In this document: one piece after another, positions 44,332-54,199 of the stretch | How the letters are laid out: the number at the start of each line of letters is the position of its first letter | How positions within the stretch are numbered: the first letter of the stretch is position 1 | Assembly: GCF_001426545.1 (NCBI RefSeq) | Contig: NZ_LMEZ01000005.1 | Location: 581,333-645,332, forward strand | Reading direction: 5' to 3' | DNA from: Mycobacterium sp. Root135 | Lineage (GTDB): Bacteria > Actinomycetota > Actinomycetes > Mycobacteriales > Mycobacteriaceae | DNA length: 64,000 nt | Program-made: the position numbers and the translations under genes | Notes under the pieces: model-generated | What the model was told of the DNA's origin: nothing | Database searches by the model: none | What the model saw: only the letters and a program-made list of their open reading frames with translations

Positions 44332-45561
44332 ATGACCGCACCAGGCCAGACGAAGTCCCCGGTCAACCAGCCGCGGACGCCCCCGTACAAGATTGCCGGC
44401 GTGGTCCTGCTGATCATCGTCGCCATCGTGGTCGGGCTTGTCTGGAAGCAGTTCCGCGGCGGCTGGAGTGAACCCGAGAAGCTGACCCTGATCTCGTCGC
44501 GGTCCGGGCTGTCGATGGACCCCGGGTCGAAGGTCACCTTCAACGGGGTGGAGATCGGCCGCGTGTCTGGCGTCTCCGCGATCAACCAGAACGGCGAGCC
44601 GATGGCCGAGGTCAACCTCGACGTCGACAAGCAGTTCACCAAGCTGATCCCGTCGAACGTGGACGCCCAGATCAAGGCGACCACCGTTTTCGGCAACAAG
44701 TACATAGCCTTCTCGTCGCCTGCCAAGCCGTCGTCGGAACCCTTGGTCCCGACGAAGCCGATCCAGGTCTCCGGCGTCACCACCGAGTTCAACACGCTGT
44801 TCGAGACGGTCGTCCAGGTCACCCAGAAGGTCGACCCCATCAAGCTCAACCAGACTCTGACGGCGGCCGCCCAGGCCCTCGACGGATTGGGCGAGCGGTT
44901 CGGCCAATCGATCGAGAACGGCAACACGATCCTCGCCGACGTCAACCCGCTGCTGCCGCGGCTGCGGCAGGACAACCAGCGCCTCGCCGACCTGGCCGAC
45001 ATCTACGCCGACGCATCCCCCGACCTCTTCGACGGTTTGAAGAATGCGGTCACGACGGCGAAGACGCTCAACGAACTGCAGGGCACCGTCGACCAGACCC
45101 TGATGGCAGCGGTCGGGTTCGGCAACACCGGCGGCGAGGTGTTCGAGAAGGCAGGCCCCTACCTGGTGCGCAGCTCGGCCGACCTGGTGCCCACCAGCGC
45201 CCTGCTCGACGAGTACAGCCCCATGCTGTTCTGCACGATCCGCAACTACCACGACGTCGAGCCGAAGATCGCCTCCTCGCTCGGCGGCAACGGCTACTCG
45301 CTGAACACCCACTCCCAGATCCTGTTCCCGGGCAACCCGTACGTGTACCCGGACAACCTGCCGCGAGTGAACGCCCACGGCGGCCCGGAGGGCAGGCCCG
45401 GTTGCTGGCAGCCCGTCACCCGCGACCTGTGGCCCATGCCGTACCTGGTGATGGACACCGGCGCCAGCATCGCTCCCTACAACCACATCGGACTCGGTCA
45501 GCCCATCGCCATTGAGTACGTCTGGGGACGCCAAATCGGGGAGAACACGATCAACCCATGA
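44332..45561 (+). CDS. mce1A: Mce1A, MlaD-domain lipid-transport protein
   Basis: This 409-residue protein has an N-terminal membrane helix (residues about 20-38, GVVLLIIVAIVVGLVWKQF). An MlaD beta-barrel domain follows (about 50-130, RSGLSMDPGSKVTFNGVEIGRVSGV), then a long helical MCE C-domain that forms part of the six-subunit tunnel across the cell wall. It is somewhat shorter than M. tuberculosis Mce1A (454 residues as I recall), mainly at the C-terminus. It overlaps mce1B by 4 bases (ATGA). Confidence 0.95.
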   Translation: MTAPGQTKSPVNQPRTPPYKIAGVVLLIIVAIVVGLVWKQFRGGWSEPEKLTLISSRSGLSMDPGSKVTFNGVEIGRVSGVSAINQNGEPMAEVNLDVDKQFTKLIPSNVDAQIKATTVFGNKYIAFSSPAKPSSEPLVPTKPIQVSGVTTEFNTLFETVVQVTQKVDPIKLNQTLTAAAQALDGLGERFGQSIENGNTILADVNPLLPRLRQDNQRLADLADIYADASPDLFDGLKNAVTTAKTLNELQGTVDQTLMAAVGFGNTGGEVFEKAGPYLVRSSADLVPTSALLDEYSPMLFCTIRNYHDVEPKIASSLGGNGYSLNTHSQILFPGNPYVYPDNLPRVNAHGGPEGRPGCWQPVTRDLWPMPYLVMDTGASIAPYNHIGLGQPIAIEYVWGRQIGENTINP

Positions 45562-46589
45562 GAATCACCGGTACAGCGATCAAGCTCGGCGCACTCTCCC
45601 TGGTGCTGCTGCTGTTCACCGCGCTCATCATCGTGGTGTTCGGCCAACTGCGGTTCGACCGGACCACGGGCTACACCGCCATCTTCAAGAACGCGAGCGG
45701 CCTGCGCTCCGGCCAGTTCGTCCGTGCCTCGGGCGTCGAGGTCGGCAAGGTCTCCGAGGTCCAGTTGATCAACGGCGGCAACGAAGTCGAGGTCCACTTC
45801 GACGTCGACCGGTCCCTACAGCTGTTCCAGGGCACGACCGCCTCGATCCGATACCTGAACCTCATCGGTGACCGCTACCTCGAGCTGAAGCGGGGCGACG
45901 ACAACACCAAGCTCCCCGCCGGCGGAACCATCCCGGACTCCAGGACCGAGCCCGCACTCGACCTCGACGCGCTCATCGGTGGGTTCCGGCCGCTGTTCCG
46001 GGCGCTCGACCCCGACAAGGTGAACAACATCGCCCAGTCGATCATCACGATCTTCCAGGGCCAGGGCGGCACCATCAACGACATCCTCGACCAGACCGCG
46101 TCCCTGACGTCGGCCCTTGCCGACCGCGACCAGGCGATCGGCGAGGTGGTCAAGAACCTCAACACCGTGCTCGCCACCACGGTCAAGCACCAGCAGCAGT
46201 TCGACGAGACGGTCAAGAACTTCGAGACCCTTGTCACCGGGCTGAAGAACCGTGCCGACCCGATCGCCGCGTCGGTCGCCGACATCAGCGACGCGGCCGG
46301 CTCGGTCGCCGATCTGCTCGGCGACAACCGGCCGCTGCTGCAGAAGACGGTGACGAACCTCGAAATCCTTCAGCAGCCGCTGGTCGACCAGAAGGAACAG
46401 TTGAACGACACGCTGATCAAGATTCCGGCCGCCCTGAAGATCATCGGCCGCGCGGGTGGCATCTACGGCGACTTCTTCAACTTCTACGCCTGCGACGTCA
46501 CCCTCAAGTTGAACGGTCTTCAGCCGGGTGGCCCGGTCCGTACGGTCAAGGTCTGGTCTCAGCCATCGGGTAGGTGCACGCCGCAATGA
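45558..46589 (+). CDS. mce1B: Mce1B, MlaD-domain lipid-transport protein
   Basis: This 343-residue protein has an N-terminal membrane helix (LGALSLVLLLFTALIIVVF), then an MlaD domain with ASGLRSGQFVRASGVEVGKVSEVQL. A helical coiled region (about 130-300) follows, ending in CGRCTPQ-like residues. It is one subunit of the Mce1 hexamer. The start codon overlaps the mce1A stop by ATGA. It ends with a 4-base overlap (ATGA) into mce1C. Confidence 0.95.
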   Translation: MRITGTAIKLGALSLVLLLFTALIIVVFGQLRFDRTTGYTAIFKNASGLRSGQFVRASGVEVGKVSEVQLINGGNEVEVHFDVDRSLQLFQGTTASIRYLNLIGDRYLELKRGDDNTKLPAGGTIPDSRTEPALDLDALIGGFRPLFRALDPDKVNNIAQSIITIFQGQGGTINDILDQTASLTSALADRDQAIGEVVKNLNTVLATTVKHQQQFDETVKNFETLVTGLKNRADPIAASVADISDAAGSVADLLGDNRPLLQKTVTNLEILQQPLVDQKEQLNDTLIKIPAALKIIGRAGGIYGDFFNFYACDVTLKLNGLQPGGPVRTVKVWSQPSGRCTPQ

Positions 46590-48187
46590 GGTCAATCGAA
46601 GGCAACAACCGGATCCGCAACGGGATAGTCGGCATCATCATCCTGGTGCTCGTCGTCGGCGTCGGGCAGAGCTTCGCCAGCGTCCCGATGATCTTCGCGC
46701 AGCCGAACTACTACGCGCAGTTCACCGACACCGGCGGCCTGAACGCCGGTGACAAGGTGCGCATCGCCGGAGTCGACGTCGGCCAGGTGCAGTCCTTGAA
46801 GATCGAGGGCGACAAGGTGCTCATCGGATTCACCTTGGACGGCACGAAGGTCGGCACCGACTCCCGCGCCAACATCCGCACCGACACCATCCTCGGCCGC
46901 AAGAACCTCGAGCTCCAGCCCAAGGGTTCGACGACGCTCGGCGCCAACGGCGTTCTGCCACTTGGTCAGACCACCACGCCGTACCAGATCTACGACGCGT
47001 TCTTCGACGTCACCAAGGCGGCGTCGGGCTGGGACACCGAGTCGGTCAAGAAGTCGCTGAACGTGCTGTCGGAGACAATCGACCAGACCTACCCGCACCT
47101 CAGCGCGGCATTGGACGGCGTGTCCCGATTCTCGGACACGATCGGCAAGCGCGACGAGGACATCAAGACACTGCTTGCCAACGCCAACAAGATCGCCGGC
47201 GTTCTCGGCAGCCGCAGCGGCCAGATCAACGACCTGTTGGTGAACGCCAAGACCCTGCTCGCCGCCATCAACGAGCGGTCCTACGCGGTCAGCATGTTGC
47301 TCGAGCGGGTCAGTGAATTCTCCACGCAGGTCAAGGGTTTCATCGACGACAACCCCAACCTGAACAAGGTACTCACCCAGCTGCAAACCATCAGCGACGT
47401 GCTGGTGGCCAGGAAGTTCGACCTCGCGGACACGCTGACCTCGCTGAGCAAGTTCACCGCGTCGCTGGCCGAGGCCATCGCGTCGGGACCGTTCTTCAAG
47501 GTGATGCTCGTCAACCTGCTCCCGTACTGGATCCTTCAGCCGTGGGTCGACGCCGCCTTCAAGAAGCGCGGCATCGCCCCCGAGGAGTTCTGGGGCAACG
47601 CGGGTCTGCCGTCGTTCCGGTACCCGGATCCGAACGGGCAGCGTCAGGCCAACGGGGCCCCACCGCCTGCGCCGACCCCGCTGGAAGGTACGCCCGAGCA
47701 CCCCGGTCCCGCCGTCATCGCCGGCTCGCCCTGCTCGTACGCACCGGCCCCCGGCAACTACCCGACGCCGGGCAACCCGCTGCCATGCGCGTCGGCCGAG
47801 AACGGACCGTTTGGTCCGAATCCCTACGGCGCCAACAACTATGGGCCGCCCGACGTGCTCGGCGCTCCGCCGAACCCGAACGCTCCCCCGCCGGCACCAG
47901 GCGTCCCGAGCGCGGCGTTCCCCGGTGAGTTCTCCCCGCCGGTGCAGGGCACCCCCGCGCCCGAGTTCGCGCCGGGTCCGCCGGGAGCGCGGACCGTTCC
48001 GGTCACCCCGGGACAACCGTCGGATCCGTACATCGCACCCGGATCCCTGCAGGGTGACGGCACCTCGCCGCCCCCGCCCGCACTGGTCGGACCGATCCCG
48101 CCGCCGGGACCGGGTCCACAGGTGGGCAGCGGAGGCGAACCGCTGCCTGGCAACCCACCGTTCCTTCCGCCCGGATCACAAGGTTAG
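46586..48187 (+). CDS. mce1C: Mce1C, MlaD-domain protein with proline-rich tail
   Basis: This 533-residue protein has a membrane helix near the N-terminus (GIVGIIILVLVVGVGQSF), then an MlaD domain (GGLNAGDKVRIAGVDVGQVQSL) and a helical region to about residue 340. The last 190 residues are very rich in Pro, Gly and Ala (PPPAPTPLEG, NPNAPPPAPG and similar), a feature typical of Mce C proteins that may span or bind peptidoglycan. I chose ATG 46586, overlapping the mce1B stop, over the frame's first start 12 bases earlier. Confidence 0.94.
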   Translation: MRSIEGNNRIRNGIVGIIILVLVVGVGQSFASVPMIFAQPNYYAQFTDTGGLNAGDKVRIAGVDVGQVQSLKIEGDKVLIGFTLDGTKVGTDSRANIRTDTILGRKNLELQPKGSTTLGANGVLPLGQTTTPYQIYDAFFDVTKAASGWDTESVKKSLNVLSETIDQTYPHLSAALDGVSRFSDTIGKRDEDIKTLLANANKIAGVLGSRSGQINDLLVNAKTLLAAINERSYAVSMLLERVSEFSTQVKGFIDDNPNLNKVLTQLQTISDVLVARKFDLADTLTSLSKFTASLAEAIASGPFFKVMLVNLLPYWILQPWVDAAFKKRGIAPEEFWGNAGLPSFRYPDPNGQRQANGAPPPAPTPLEGTPEHPGPAVIAGSPCSYAPAPGNYPTPGNPLPCASAENGPFGPNPYGANNYGPPDVLGAPPNPNAPPPAPGVPSAAFPGEFSPPVQGTPAPEFAPGPPGARTVPVTPGQPSDPYIAPGSLQGDGTSPPPPALVGPIPPPGPGPQVGSGGEPLPGNPPFLPPGSQG

Positions 48188-48196
48188 GGGGCTGAG

Positions 48197-49831
48197 ATGT
48201 CGACGATCTTCAACGTCCGAAACATGAAACTGCCCGCGCTGACCAAGGCGAGCCTGATCGTGGGCACCGTGCTGCTCATCGGGGTCATCGTCGCCGCGTT
48301 CCTGGGCTACAACCTGTACAAGAAGCTGACCTACAACACCGTCGTCGCCGAGTTCCCGCAGACGCTGGCGCTGTACCCCGGTGACAAGGTCCAGATCATG
48401 GGCGTCCGGGTCGGCACGATCGAGAAGATCGAGCCCGCGGGCGACAAGATGCGGGTCACCTTCAACTACGAGTCCAAGTACAAGGTCCCGGCGAACGCCA
48501 CCGCGTCCATCCTGAACCCGAGCCTGGTGGCGTCGCGCACGATTCAGCTGGCGCCGCCCTACACCGGTGGCCCGGTGATGGAGAGCGGCGCGCTGATTCC
48601 GCAGGACCGCACCCAGGTGCCGGTCGAGTACGACGAACTCCGCGACTCGATCAACCGCATCCTGACCGACCTTGGGCCGACGAAGGAACAGCCCAAGGGT
48701 CCGTTCGGTGACGTCGTCGAGTCGTTCTCCGACGGTCTCGCAGGCAAGGGCGAGCAGATCAACACCACGCTCAACAACCTGTCCGAGGCGCTGACCACGT
48801 TGAATCAGGGCCGCGGCGACTTCTTCGGTGTCATCAAGAGCCTGGCGCTGTTCGTCAACGCGCTCTACAAGAGCGACCAGCAGTTCGTCGAGCTGAACGA
48901 CAACCTGGCGCAGTTCACGAACTCCTTCACCAACACCGATCGCGAAGTGGCGACGGCGGTGCAGGACCTCAACCAACTGCTGAGCACCACCCGCGGCTTC
49001 CTCGACCAGAACGCCACCGTGCTGACCAAGGACGTCAACAACCTCGCCGACGTCACCAACGCGATCCTGCAGCCGGAGCCGCGCAAGGGCCTTGAGACGG
49101 GTCTGCACGTGTACCCCAACCTGGCGGCCAACATCGTCAACATCGCGTCGCCCAACGCCGGCGGCATCGTCGGCCTGCCGACCATCAACAACTACGCAAA
49201 CCCGATGCAGTTCCTCTGCAGCGCAATTCAGGCGGGCAGCCGGCTGGGTTACCAGGATTCCGCGGAACTGTGCGCGCAGTACCTGGCACCGATCCTGGAT
49301 GCGACGAAGTTCAACTACCCGCCGTTCGGGCTAAACCAGATCAACGCGGCGATGACGCTGCCCAAGCAGATCGCCTACTCGGAGACGCGCTTGCAGCCGC
49401 CGCCGGGATACAAGGACACCACCGTGCCCGGCGTCTTCTCACGGGACACGCTGTTCTCGCACGGCAACCACGAGCCGGGTTGGACCGTCGCACCGGGCAT
49501 GCAGGGCGTCGAGGTGCAGCCGTTCACACAGAACATGCTGACTCCCGAGTCGCTCGGCGAGCTCATGGGCGGACCGGACATCGTCGCACCGCCCGCGCCG
49601 CCGGCATTCGGCGTCAACAACGGCCGTCTGCCCGGGCCGCCGAACGCCTACGGCGAGAACAGCCCGCTGCCCCCGCCGTGGTACCCGCAGCCAGGTCCGC
49701 CGCCGGCACCGGCGCCGGGCGTCCTCCCCGGCGATCCGATTGGCCCGATCACCCCGGCGGGCGGAGCGGTGCCAGCCGCCGCACCCGCGCCGGCTGGACC
49801 ACCGCTGCCCGCTGAAGCAGGAGCTGGTTGA
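48197..49831 (+). CDS. mce1D: Mce1D, MlaD-domain lipid-transport protein
   Basis: This 544-residue protein has an N-terminal helix (ASLIVGTVLLIGVIVAAFLGYNLYKKL) and MlaD sequence LYPGDKVQIMGVRVGTIEKIEPAGD. A long helical middle follows, and a Pro/Gly/Ala-rich tail runs from about residue 460. The start lies 9 bases after mce1C. Its stop overlaps the mce1E start (TGATG). Confidence 0.95.
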   Translation: MSTIFNVRNMKLPALTKASLIVGTVLLIGVIVAAFLGYNLYKKLTYNTVVAEFPQTLALYPGDKVQIMGVRVGTIEKIEPAGDKMRVTFNYESKYKVPANATASILNPSLVASRTIQLAPPYTGGPVMESGALIPQDRTQVPVEYDELRDSINRILTDLGPTKEQPKGPFGDVVESFSDGLAGKGEQINTTLNNLSEALTTLNQGRGDFFGVIKSLALFVNALYKSDQQFVELNDNLAQFTNSFTNTDREVATAVQDLNQLLSTTRGFLDQNATVLTKDVNNLADVTNAILQPEPRKGLETGLHVYPNLAANIVNIASPNAGGIVGLPTINNYANPMQFLCSAIQAGSRLGYQDSAELCAQYLAPILDATKFNYPPFGLNQINAAMTLPKQIAYSETRLQPPPGYKDTTVPGVFSRDTLFSHGNHEPGWTVAPGMQGVEVQPFTQNMLTPESLGELMGGPDIVAPPAPPAFGVNNGRLPGPPNAYGENSPLPPPWYPQPGPPPAPAPGVLPGDPIGPITPAGGAVPAAAPAPAGPPLPAEAGAG

Positions 49832-51012
49832 TGAGCCGCTTGCGCGAAGAAAAGACAAGGCCGTTGCGCATCTCGCCGAGAACCGTCGTCAAGCGCGGCG
49901 GAGCCCTGCTCGCCGCGGGTCTGATCCTGACGTCGTGCGGGTGGAAGGGCATCGCGAACGTGCCCGTGCCGGGAGGCGCGGGTACCGGCTCGAACGCGAT
50001 GACCATCTACGTGCAGATGCCAGACACGTTGGCGCTCAACGTCAACAGCCGGGTGCGCGTCGCCGACGTCTTCGTCGGCAGCGTGCGGGCCATCGAGCTG
50101 AAGAACTGGGTCGCGACCCTGACGCTGGACGTGGAGCCGGGGCTCAAGCTGCCCGCCGACACCACCGCGGCGATCGGTCAGACGTCACTGCTCGGGTCGC
50201 AGCACGTCGAGCTCGACGCGCCGACGACGAAGTCGGACGGCCCGTTGCTGAAGAACGGCGACACTATTCCGCTGTCCAGGGCGAGCGCGTTCCCCACCAC
50301 GGAGCGGACGCTGGCCAGCATCGGCACCATCCTCACCGGCGGCGGCATCCCGAACCTCGAGGTCATCCAGACCGAGGTCGCCAACATCCTGACCGGTCGC
50401 GGTGACCAGATCCGCGAGTTCCTGGGACGTCTGGACACCTTCACCGCCGAGCTGAACAACCAGCGCGAAGACATCACCCGCGCGATCGACTCGACGAACC
50501 GGTTGCTCGCCATCGTGGCGCAGCGCAACGACACCCTCGACCGCGTCCTCACCGAGTTCCCGCCGCTGATCAAGCACTTCGCCGACACCAGGGACCTGTT
50601 CGCCGACGCGGTGACGGCCCTCGGTCGGGTCAGCAAGGCCACCGACGACGCGCTGTCGCAGGCCAACCCGGACATCACGACCAACCTGAAGAATCTTCAG
50701 CGGCCGCTCGTCCAGTTGGGCAAGGCGTCCCCGTACCTCCTCGGTGCGCTGAAGGTCATCGGAACGGCGCCGTTCAGCATCGAGAACGTGCCGAAGGCCA
50801 TTCGCGGTGACTACATCAACGTGTCGCTCAACGTGGACCTCACGCTGTCGGCAATCGACAACGGTGTGCTTTCCGGCACCGGTGTGTCGGGCATGCTGCG
50901 GGCTCTGGAACAGTCGTGGGGCCGCGATCCGGCGACGATGATCCCGGACGTGCGCTTCACCCCGAACCCGCACGATGCGCCGGGCGGACCGCTGGTCGAG
51001 AGAGGTGAGTGA
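49831..51012 (+). CDS. mce1E: Mce1E, lipoprotein MlaD-domain subunit (LprK)
   Basis: This 393-residue lipoprotein has a lipobox LTSC with Cys36 at the end of a hydrophobic segment (ALLAAGLILTSC). In the Mce family, E-type proteins are lipoproteins that anchor the hexamer. The MlaD domain reads NVNSRVRVADVFVGSVRAIEL. The ATG at 49831 overlaps the mce1D stop (TGATG); a TTG one codon earlier is less likely. It corresponds to M. tuberculosis Mce1E/LprK. Confidence 0.95.
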   Translation: MSRLREEKTRPLRISPRTVVKRGGALLAAGLILTSCGWKGIANVPVPGGAGTGSNAMTIYVQMPDTLALNVNSRVRVADVFVGSVRAIELKNWVATLTLDVEPGLKLPADTTAAIGQTSLLGSQHVELDAPTTKSDGPLLKNGDTIPLSRASAFPTTERTLASIGTILTGGGIPNLEVIQTEVANILTGRGDQIREFLGRLDTFTAELNNQREDITRAIDSTNRLLAIVAQRNDTLDRVLTEFPPLIKHFADTRDLFADAVTALGRVSKATDDALSQANPDITTNLKNLQRPLVQLGKASPYLLGALKVIGTAPFSIENVPKAIRGDYINVSLNVDLTLSAIDNGVLSGTGVSGMLRALEQSWGRDPATMIPDVRFTPNPHDAPGGPLVERGE

Positions 51013-51015
51013 GCG

Positions 51016-52569
51016 ATGCTGACCCGCTTCATCAAGATTCAGCTGGTGATCTTCACCATCCTGACGATCATCGCGTTGGTGGTCCTCGGCTGGTACTACC
51101 TGCGGCTGCCCAGCGTGGCGGGCATCGGGCAGTACGAGCTGAAGGCTCAACTGCCCCGGTCCGGTGGCCTCTACTCGACGGCCAACGTGACCTACCTGGG
51201 CACGCAGATCGGCAAGGTCACCGACGTCAAGCCCACCCCGACGGGCGTCGAGGCCACCATGAGCATCGACAGCAAGTACAAGATCCCCGCCGACGCGACG
51301 GCGAACGTGCACTCCGTCTCGGCGATCGGCGAGCAGTACCTGGACCTGGTGTCGACGGCCGACCAGCCGGGCAAGTATCTGGCCGCCGGGTCGACGATCT
51401 TGAACGGCACGGTGCCCAGCGAGGTCGGACCGGCTCTCGACAAGGCAAACGAGGGCCTCGCGGCCCTGCCGAAGGAGAAGATCGACTCTCTGCTGACCGA
51501 GACGTCTCAAGCCGTCGGCGGGCTTGGTCCCGCGCTGCAACGGTTGGTCGACTCGACCACCGCCATCGCCAGTGACTTCAAGGACAACCTCGGCCCCGTC
51601 AACGACATCATCAACAACTCGACGCCGATCCTGGACAGCCAGGTCAACTCGGGTGACGCGATCTCGCAGTGGGCCAGGAACCTGAACACCATTACGTCGC
51701 AGACCGCCGAGCAGGATCAGGCGCTGCGCAGTGGGCTGCAGCAGGCTGCCCCGACGGCCGATCAGCTCAACGCGGTGTTCGGCGACGTCCGAGAGGCGTT
51801 GCCGCAGACCCTGGCGAACCTCGCGATCGTCACCGACATGCTGAAGCGCTATCACGCGGGCCTCGAACAGGCGTTGGTGATCCTGCCCCAGGGTGCGACG
51901 GTCGCCCAGGCGGGCACCATCTTCCCCGGCGAGGGTCTGCTGCACTTCGGTCTGTCGATCAACCAGCCGCCGCCGTGTCTGACGGGCTTCCTTCCTGCTT
52001 CGGAATGGCGTTCCCCGGCCGACACGTCGACCAAGCCGCTGCCCGACGGGCTGTACTGCAAGATCCCGAAGGACTTCCAGGGCAACGTCGTCCGTGGTGC
52101 TCGCAACTACCCGTGTGCTGACGTGCCCGGCAAGCGCGCGGCGACGCCGGACGAGTGCCACAGCAACACGCCGTACGAGCCGATGGGCACCAACCCCTGG
52201 TACGGCGATCCGAACCAGATCCTGACGTGCCCGGCGGCAGGCGCGCGCTGCGACCAGCCGGTCAAGCCCGGTTACGTGGTGCCTGCACCGACGATTAACA
52301 ACGGGCTCAACCCGTTGCCCGCCGATCAGTTGCCGCCGAAGCCACCGTCACCGCTGAGCGACCCGCTTACGGCCCCTGGCCAGGGCACGGTCGCCTGCAG
52401 TGGCCAGCAGCCCAACCCGTGTGTCTACACTCCGGCAGCAGGACCGACGGCGGTTTACACGCCGTCCAACGGTCAGGTCGTCGGACCCGACGGAGTCACG
52501 TACTCCGTCACCAACTCAAGTGATCCAGGAGAAAACGGATGGAAGGAGATGCTGGCACCAGCCGGCTGA
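51016..52569 (+). CDS. mce1F: Mce1F, terminal MlaD-domain subunit
   Basis: This 517-residue protein has an N-terminal helix (IQLVIFTILTIIALVVLGWYYL) and MlaD segment GLYSTANVTYLGTQIGKVTDV. A helical domain follows, and the C-terminus is Pro-rich with Cys-containing loops (about 400-505). The start is 3 bases after the mce1E stop. Its last 31 bases overlap the start of mam1A, which has its own AGGAG ribosome site inside mce1F. Confidence 0.95.
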   Translation: MLTRFIKIQLVIFTILTIIALVVLGWYYLRLPSVAGIGQYELKAQLPRSGGLYSTANVTYLGTQIGKVTDVKPTPTGVEATMSIDSKYKIPADATANVHSVSAIGEQYLDLVSTADQPGKYLAAGSTILNGTVPSEVGPALDKANEGLAALPKEKIDSLLTETSQAVGGLGPALQRLVDSTTAIASDFKDNLGPVNDIINNSTPILDSQVNSGDAISQWARNLNTITSQTAEQDQALRSGLQQAAPTADQLNAVFGDVREALPQTLANLAIVTDMLKRYHAGLEQALVILPQGATVAQAGTIFPGEGLLHFGLSINQPPPCLTGFLPASEWRSPADTSTKPLPDGLYCKIPKDFQGNVVRGARNYPCADVPGKRAATPDECHSNTPYEPMGTNPWYGDPNQILTCPAAGARCDQPVKPGYVVPAPTINNGLNPLPADQLPPKPPSPLSDPLTAPGQGTVACSGQQPNPCVYTPAAGPTAVYTPSNGQVVGPDGVTYSVTNSSDPGENGWKEMLAPAG

Positions 52570-53156
52570 ACCCCCAAGACATCCCTAGCGAATCCGACGC
52601 GTCGGTGGAGTCCGACGCACAATCCGATCTTCAGCAGGACCTGGTGACCCGTCGACCCGAGCGGTTCGGCCGCGGGTGGCTCGTCGCAATCTGTCTGGCT
52701 CTGCTCGTCCTCACCGCGGGCGTGGGAGCCGGTGGCTATCTCGCGCTCAAGTCGCACGACCAGAGCGAAGCCATCGCCCGCGAGGACGCGATGGCGCTGC
52801 AGCGGGCCAAGGAGTGCGTCGAGGCAACCCAAGCCCCCGACATCGCGGCGATGACGGCCAGCCAGACCAAGGTCATCGAATGCGCCACCGGCGACTTCGG
52901 CGTGCAGGCCAACCTGTTCGCCAGCATGCTCGTCGAGGCCTATCAGGCGGCCAACGTCAAGGTTCAGGTGTCCGACATGCGCGGCGCCGTCGAGAAGCAC
53001 AACGACGACGGTTCGGTGGACGTGCTGGTAGCGGTCCGGGTGAAGGTGACCAACTCCCAAGCCGCCGACCAGGAACAGGGATACCGCCTGCGCGTGAACA
53101 TGGCGCCCGCCGACGGCACCTACAAGATAAACCGCCTGGACCAGGTCACCTCGTGA
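52539..53156 (+). CDS. mam1A: Mam1A, Mce-associated membrane protein
   Basis: This 205-residue protein has a disordered acidic N-terminus (about 1-40), one membrane helix (WLVAICLALLVLTAGVGAGGYLAL) and an extracytoplasmic domain of the Mam/NTF2-like type. Such proteins stabilise or complete the Mce1 machine in M. tuberculosis (Rv0175). The start is inside mce1F (31-base overlap), with AGGAG 8 bases upstream. It ends with a GTGA overlap into mam1B. Confidence 0.9.
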   Translation: MEGDAGTSRLNPQDIPSESDASVESDAQSDLQQDLVTRRPERFGRGWLVAICLALLVLTAGVGAGGYLALKSHDQSEAIAREDAMALQRAKECVEATQAPDIAAMTASQTKVIECATGDFGVQANLFASMLVEAYQAANVKVQVSDMRGAVEKHNDDGSVDVLVAVRVKVTNSQAADQEQGYRLRVNMAPADGTYKINRLDQVTS

Positions 53157-54199
53157 CGGCCGTTCTGGACGACACCACCGAGACGACGACGGCGCCGGAC
53201 GACGTCGTCCGCTTCGCGTCGTGGCCGGCACGGGCGGCCGCGCTGCTGCTCGACGTGCTGCCCGGCGTCGCCGTGGTCGCGACGATGGCGCTGCTGGCGT
53301 ACACCACACCCGTCGGGGGCTGGCTCTGGTGGGTGTTCATGGCAGCGATGGCGGTCGCCGTCCTCGCCACGCTGGTGAACCGGTGGCTCCTGCCGTCGGT
53401 GGTCGGCGCGACGATGGGTCGCGCGGTCGCGAGCATTCGCGTCACGACGCCGACCGGGCAACCGGTGGGCAGCGTCCGCTTGATCGCGCGCGATTTCGCC
53501 CACCTCCTCGACACGGCGGCGTTGTTCGTAGGCTGGCTGTGGCCGCTTGGCGACAAGCGGCATCGGACGTTCGCGGATCTGTTGCTGCGCACCGAAGTTC
53601 GGGTCGTGGACGACGGCGCCGAGCCCTCGGGCCGCGACGTGCGACGGATCGCCGGTTCCGTGCTGCTGGCCGCGGCCGTGCTGTGCGCGGCCGGTGGCGG
53701 GTTGGGCTACCTCCAGGTGTTCCGCCAGGACCGAGCTCTCGAACACGCGCGCACCGAGATCGCGGAGCAGGGGCCGCGGATCGTCGAGCAATTGCTGAGC
53801 TACGGCACCAAGTCCGTCGTCGACGACTTCGCACGCGCGCAGGGGCTGGCCACCGACGGATATCGGCCCCAACTCGTCGCGCAGCAGCAGGCCGTCCAGA
53901 AGGCGGGCGTCACCGACAACGAATACTGGGCGGTGAGCAGCGCGGTGCTGTCGGTGACGCAGGATCGGGCGGCGATGCTGCTGGCCTTGCAGGGGCAACG
54001 CGGATCGGATCCGAACAACCTCAAGTTCATCACAGCCACCGTGCGGGCGGACTTCGAGAAGACGAACGACCGGTGGCAGGTCGCCGCTCTCACCGTTCTG
54101 AAGAAGCCGTTGACGGGTCAGAACGGCGCCCCGCAGCAAGCGGCGCCACCGCCGCCGCCGTCCCCAAAGCCGGCCCCGCCGAAGGGGTCTGGCCGATGA
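53153..54199 (+). CDS. mam1B: Mam1B, RDD-domain Mce-associated membrane protein
   Basis: This 348-residue protein carries an N-terminal RDD domain (Arg-Asp-Asp-like, FASWPARAAALLLDVLPGVAVVATMALL with further helices to about residue 150). A single helix follows, then an extracytoplasmic Mam-like domain and a Pro/Ala-rich tail. The RDD part is unusual among Mam proteins but matches M. tuberculosis Rv0176. The GTG start overlaps the mam1A stop. It ends in ATGA with mam1C. Confidence 0.9.
   Translation: MTAVLDDTTETTTAPDDVVRFASWPARAAALLLDVLPGVAVVATMALLAYTTPVGGWLWWVFMAAMAVAVLATLVNRWLLPSVVGATMGRAVASIRVTTPTGQPVGSVRLIARDFAHLLDTAALFVGWLWPLGDKRHRTFADLLLRTEVRVVDDGAEPSGRDVRRIAGSVLLAAAVLCAAGGGLGYLQVFRQDRALEHARTEIAEQGPRIVEQLLSYGTKSVVDDFARAQGLATDGYRPQLVAQQQAVQKAGVTDNEYWAVSSAVLSVTQDRAAMLLALQGQRGSDPNNLKFITATVRADFEKTNDRWQVAALTVLKKPLTGQNGAPQQAAPPPPPSPKPAPPKGSGR

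Noticed and set aside
43726..45534. Minus-strand open frame opposite yrbE1B/mce1A
   Set aside because: Antisense to conserved mce genes and without family motifs or a ribosome site.
50185..52161. Minus-strand open frame opposite mce1E/mce1F
   Set aside because: Same artefact; its composition is unlike any real protein here.
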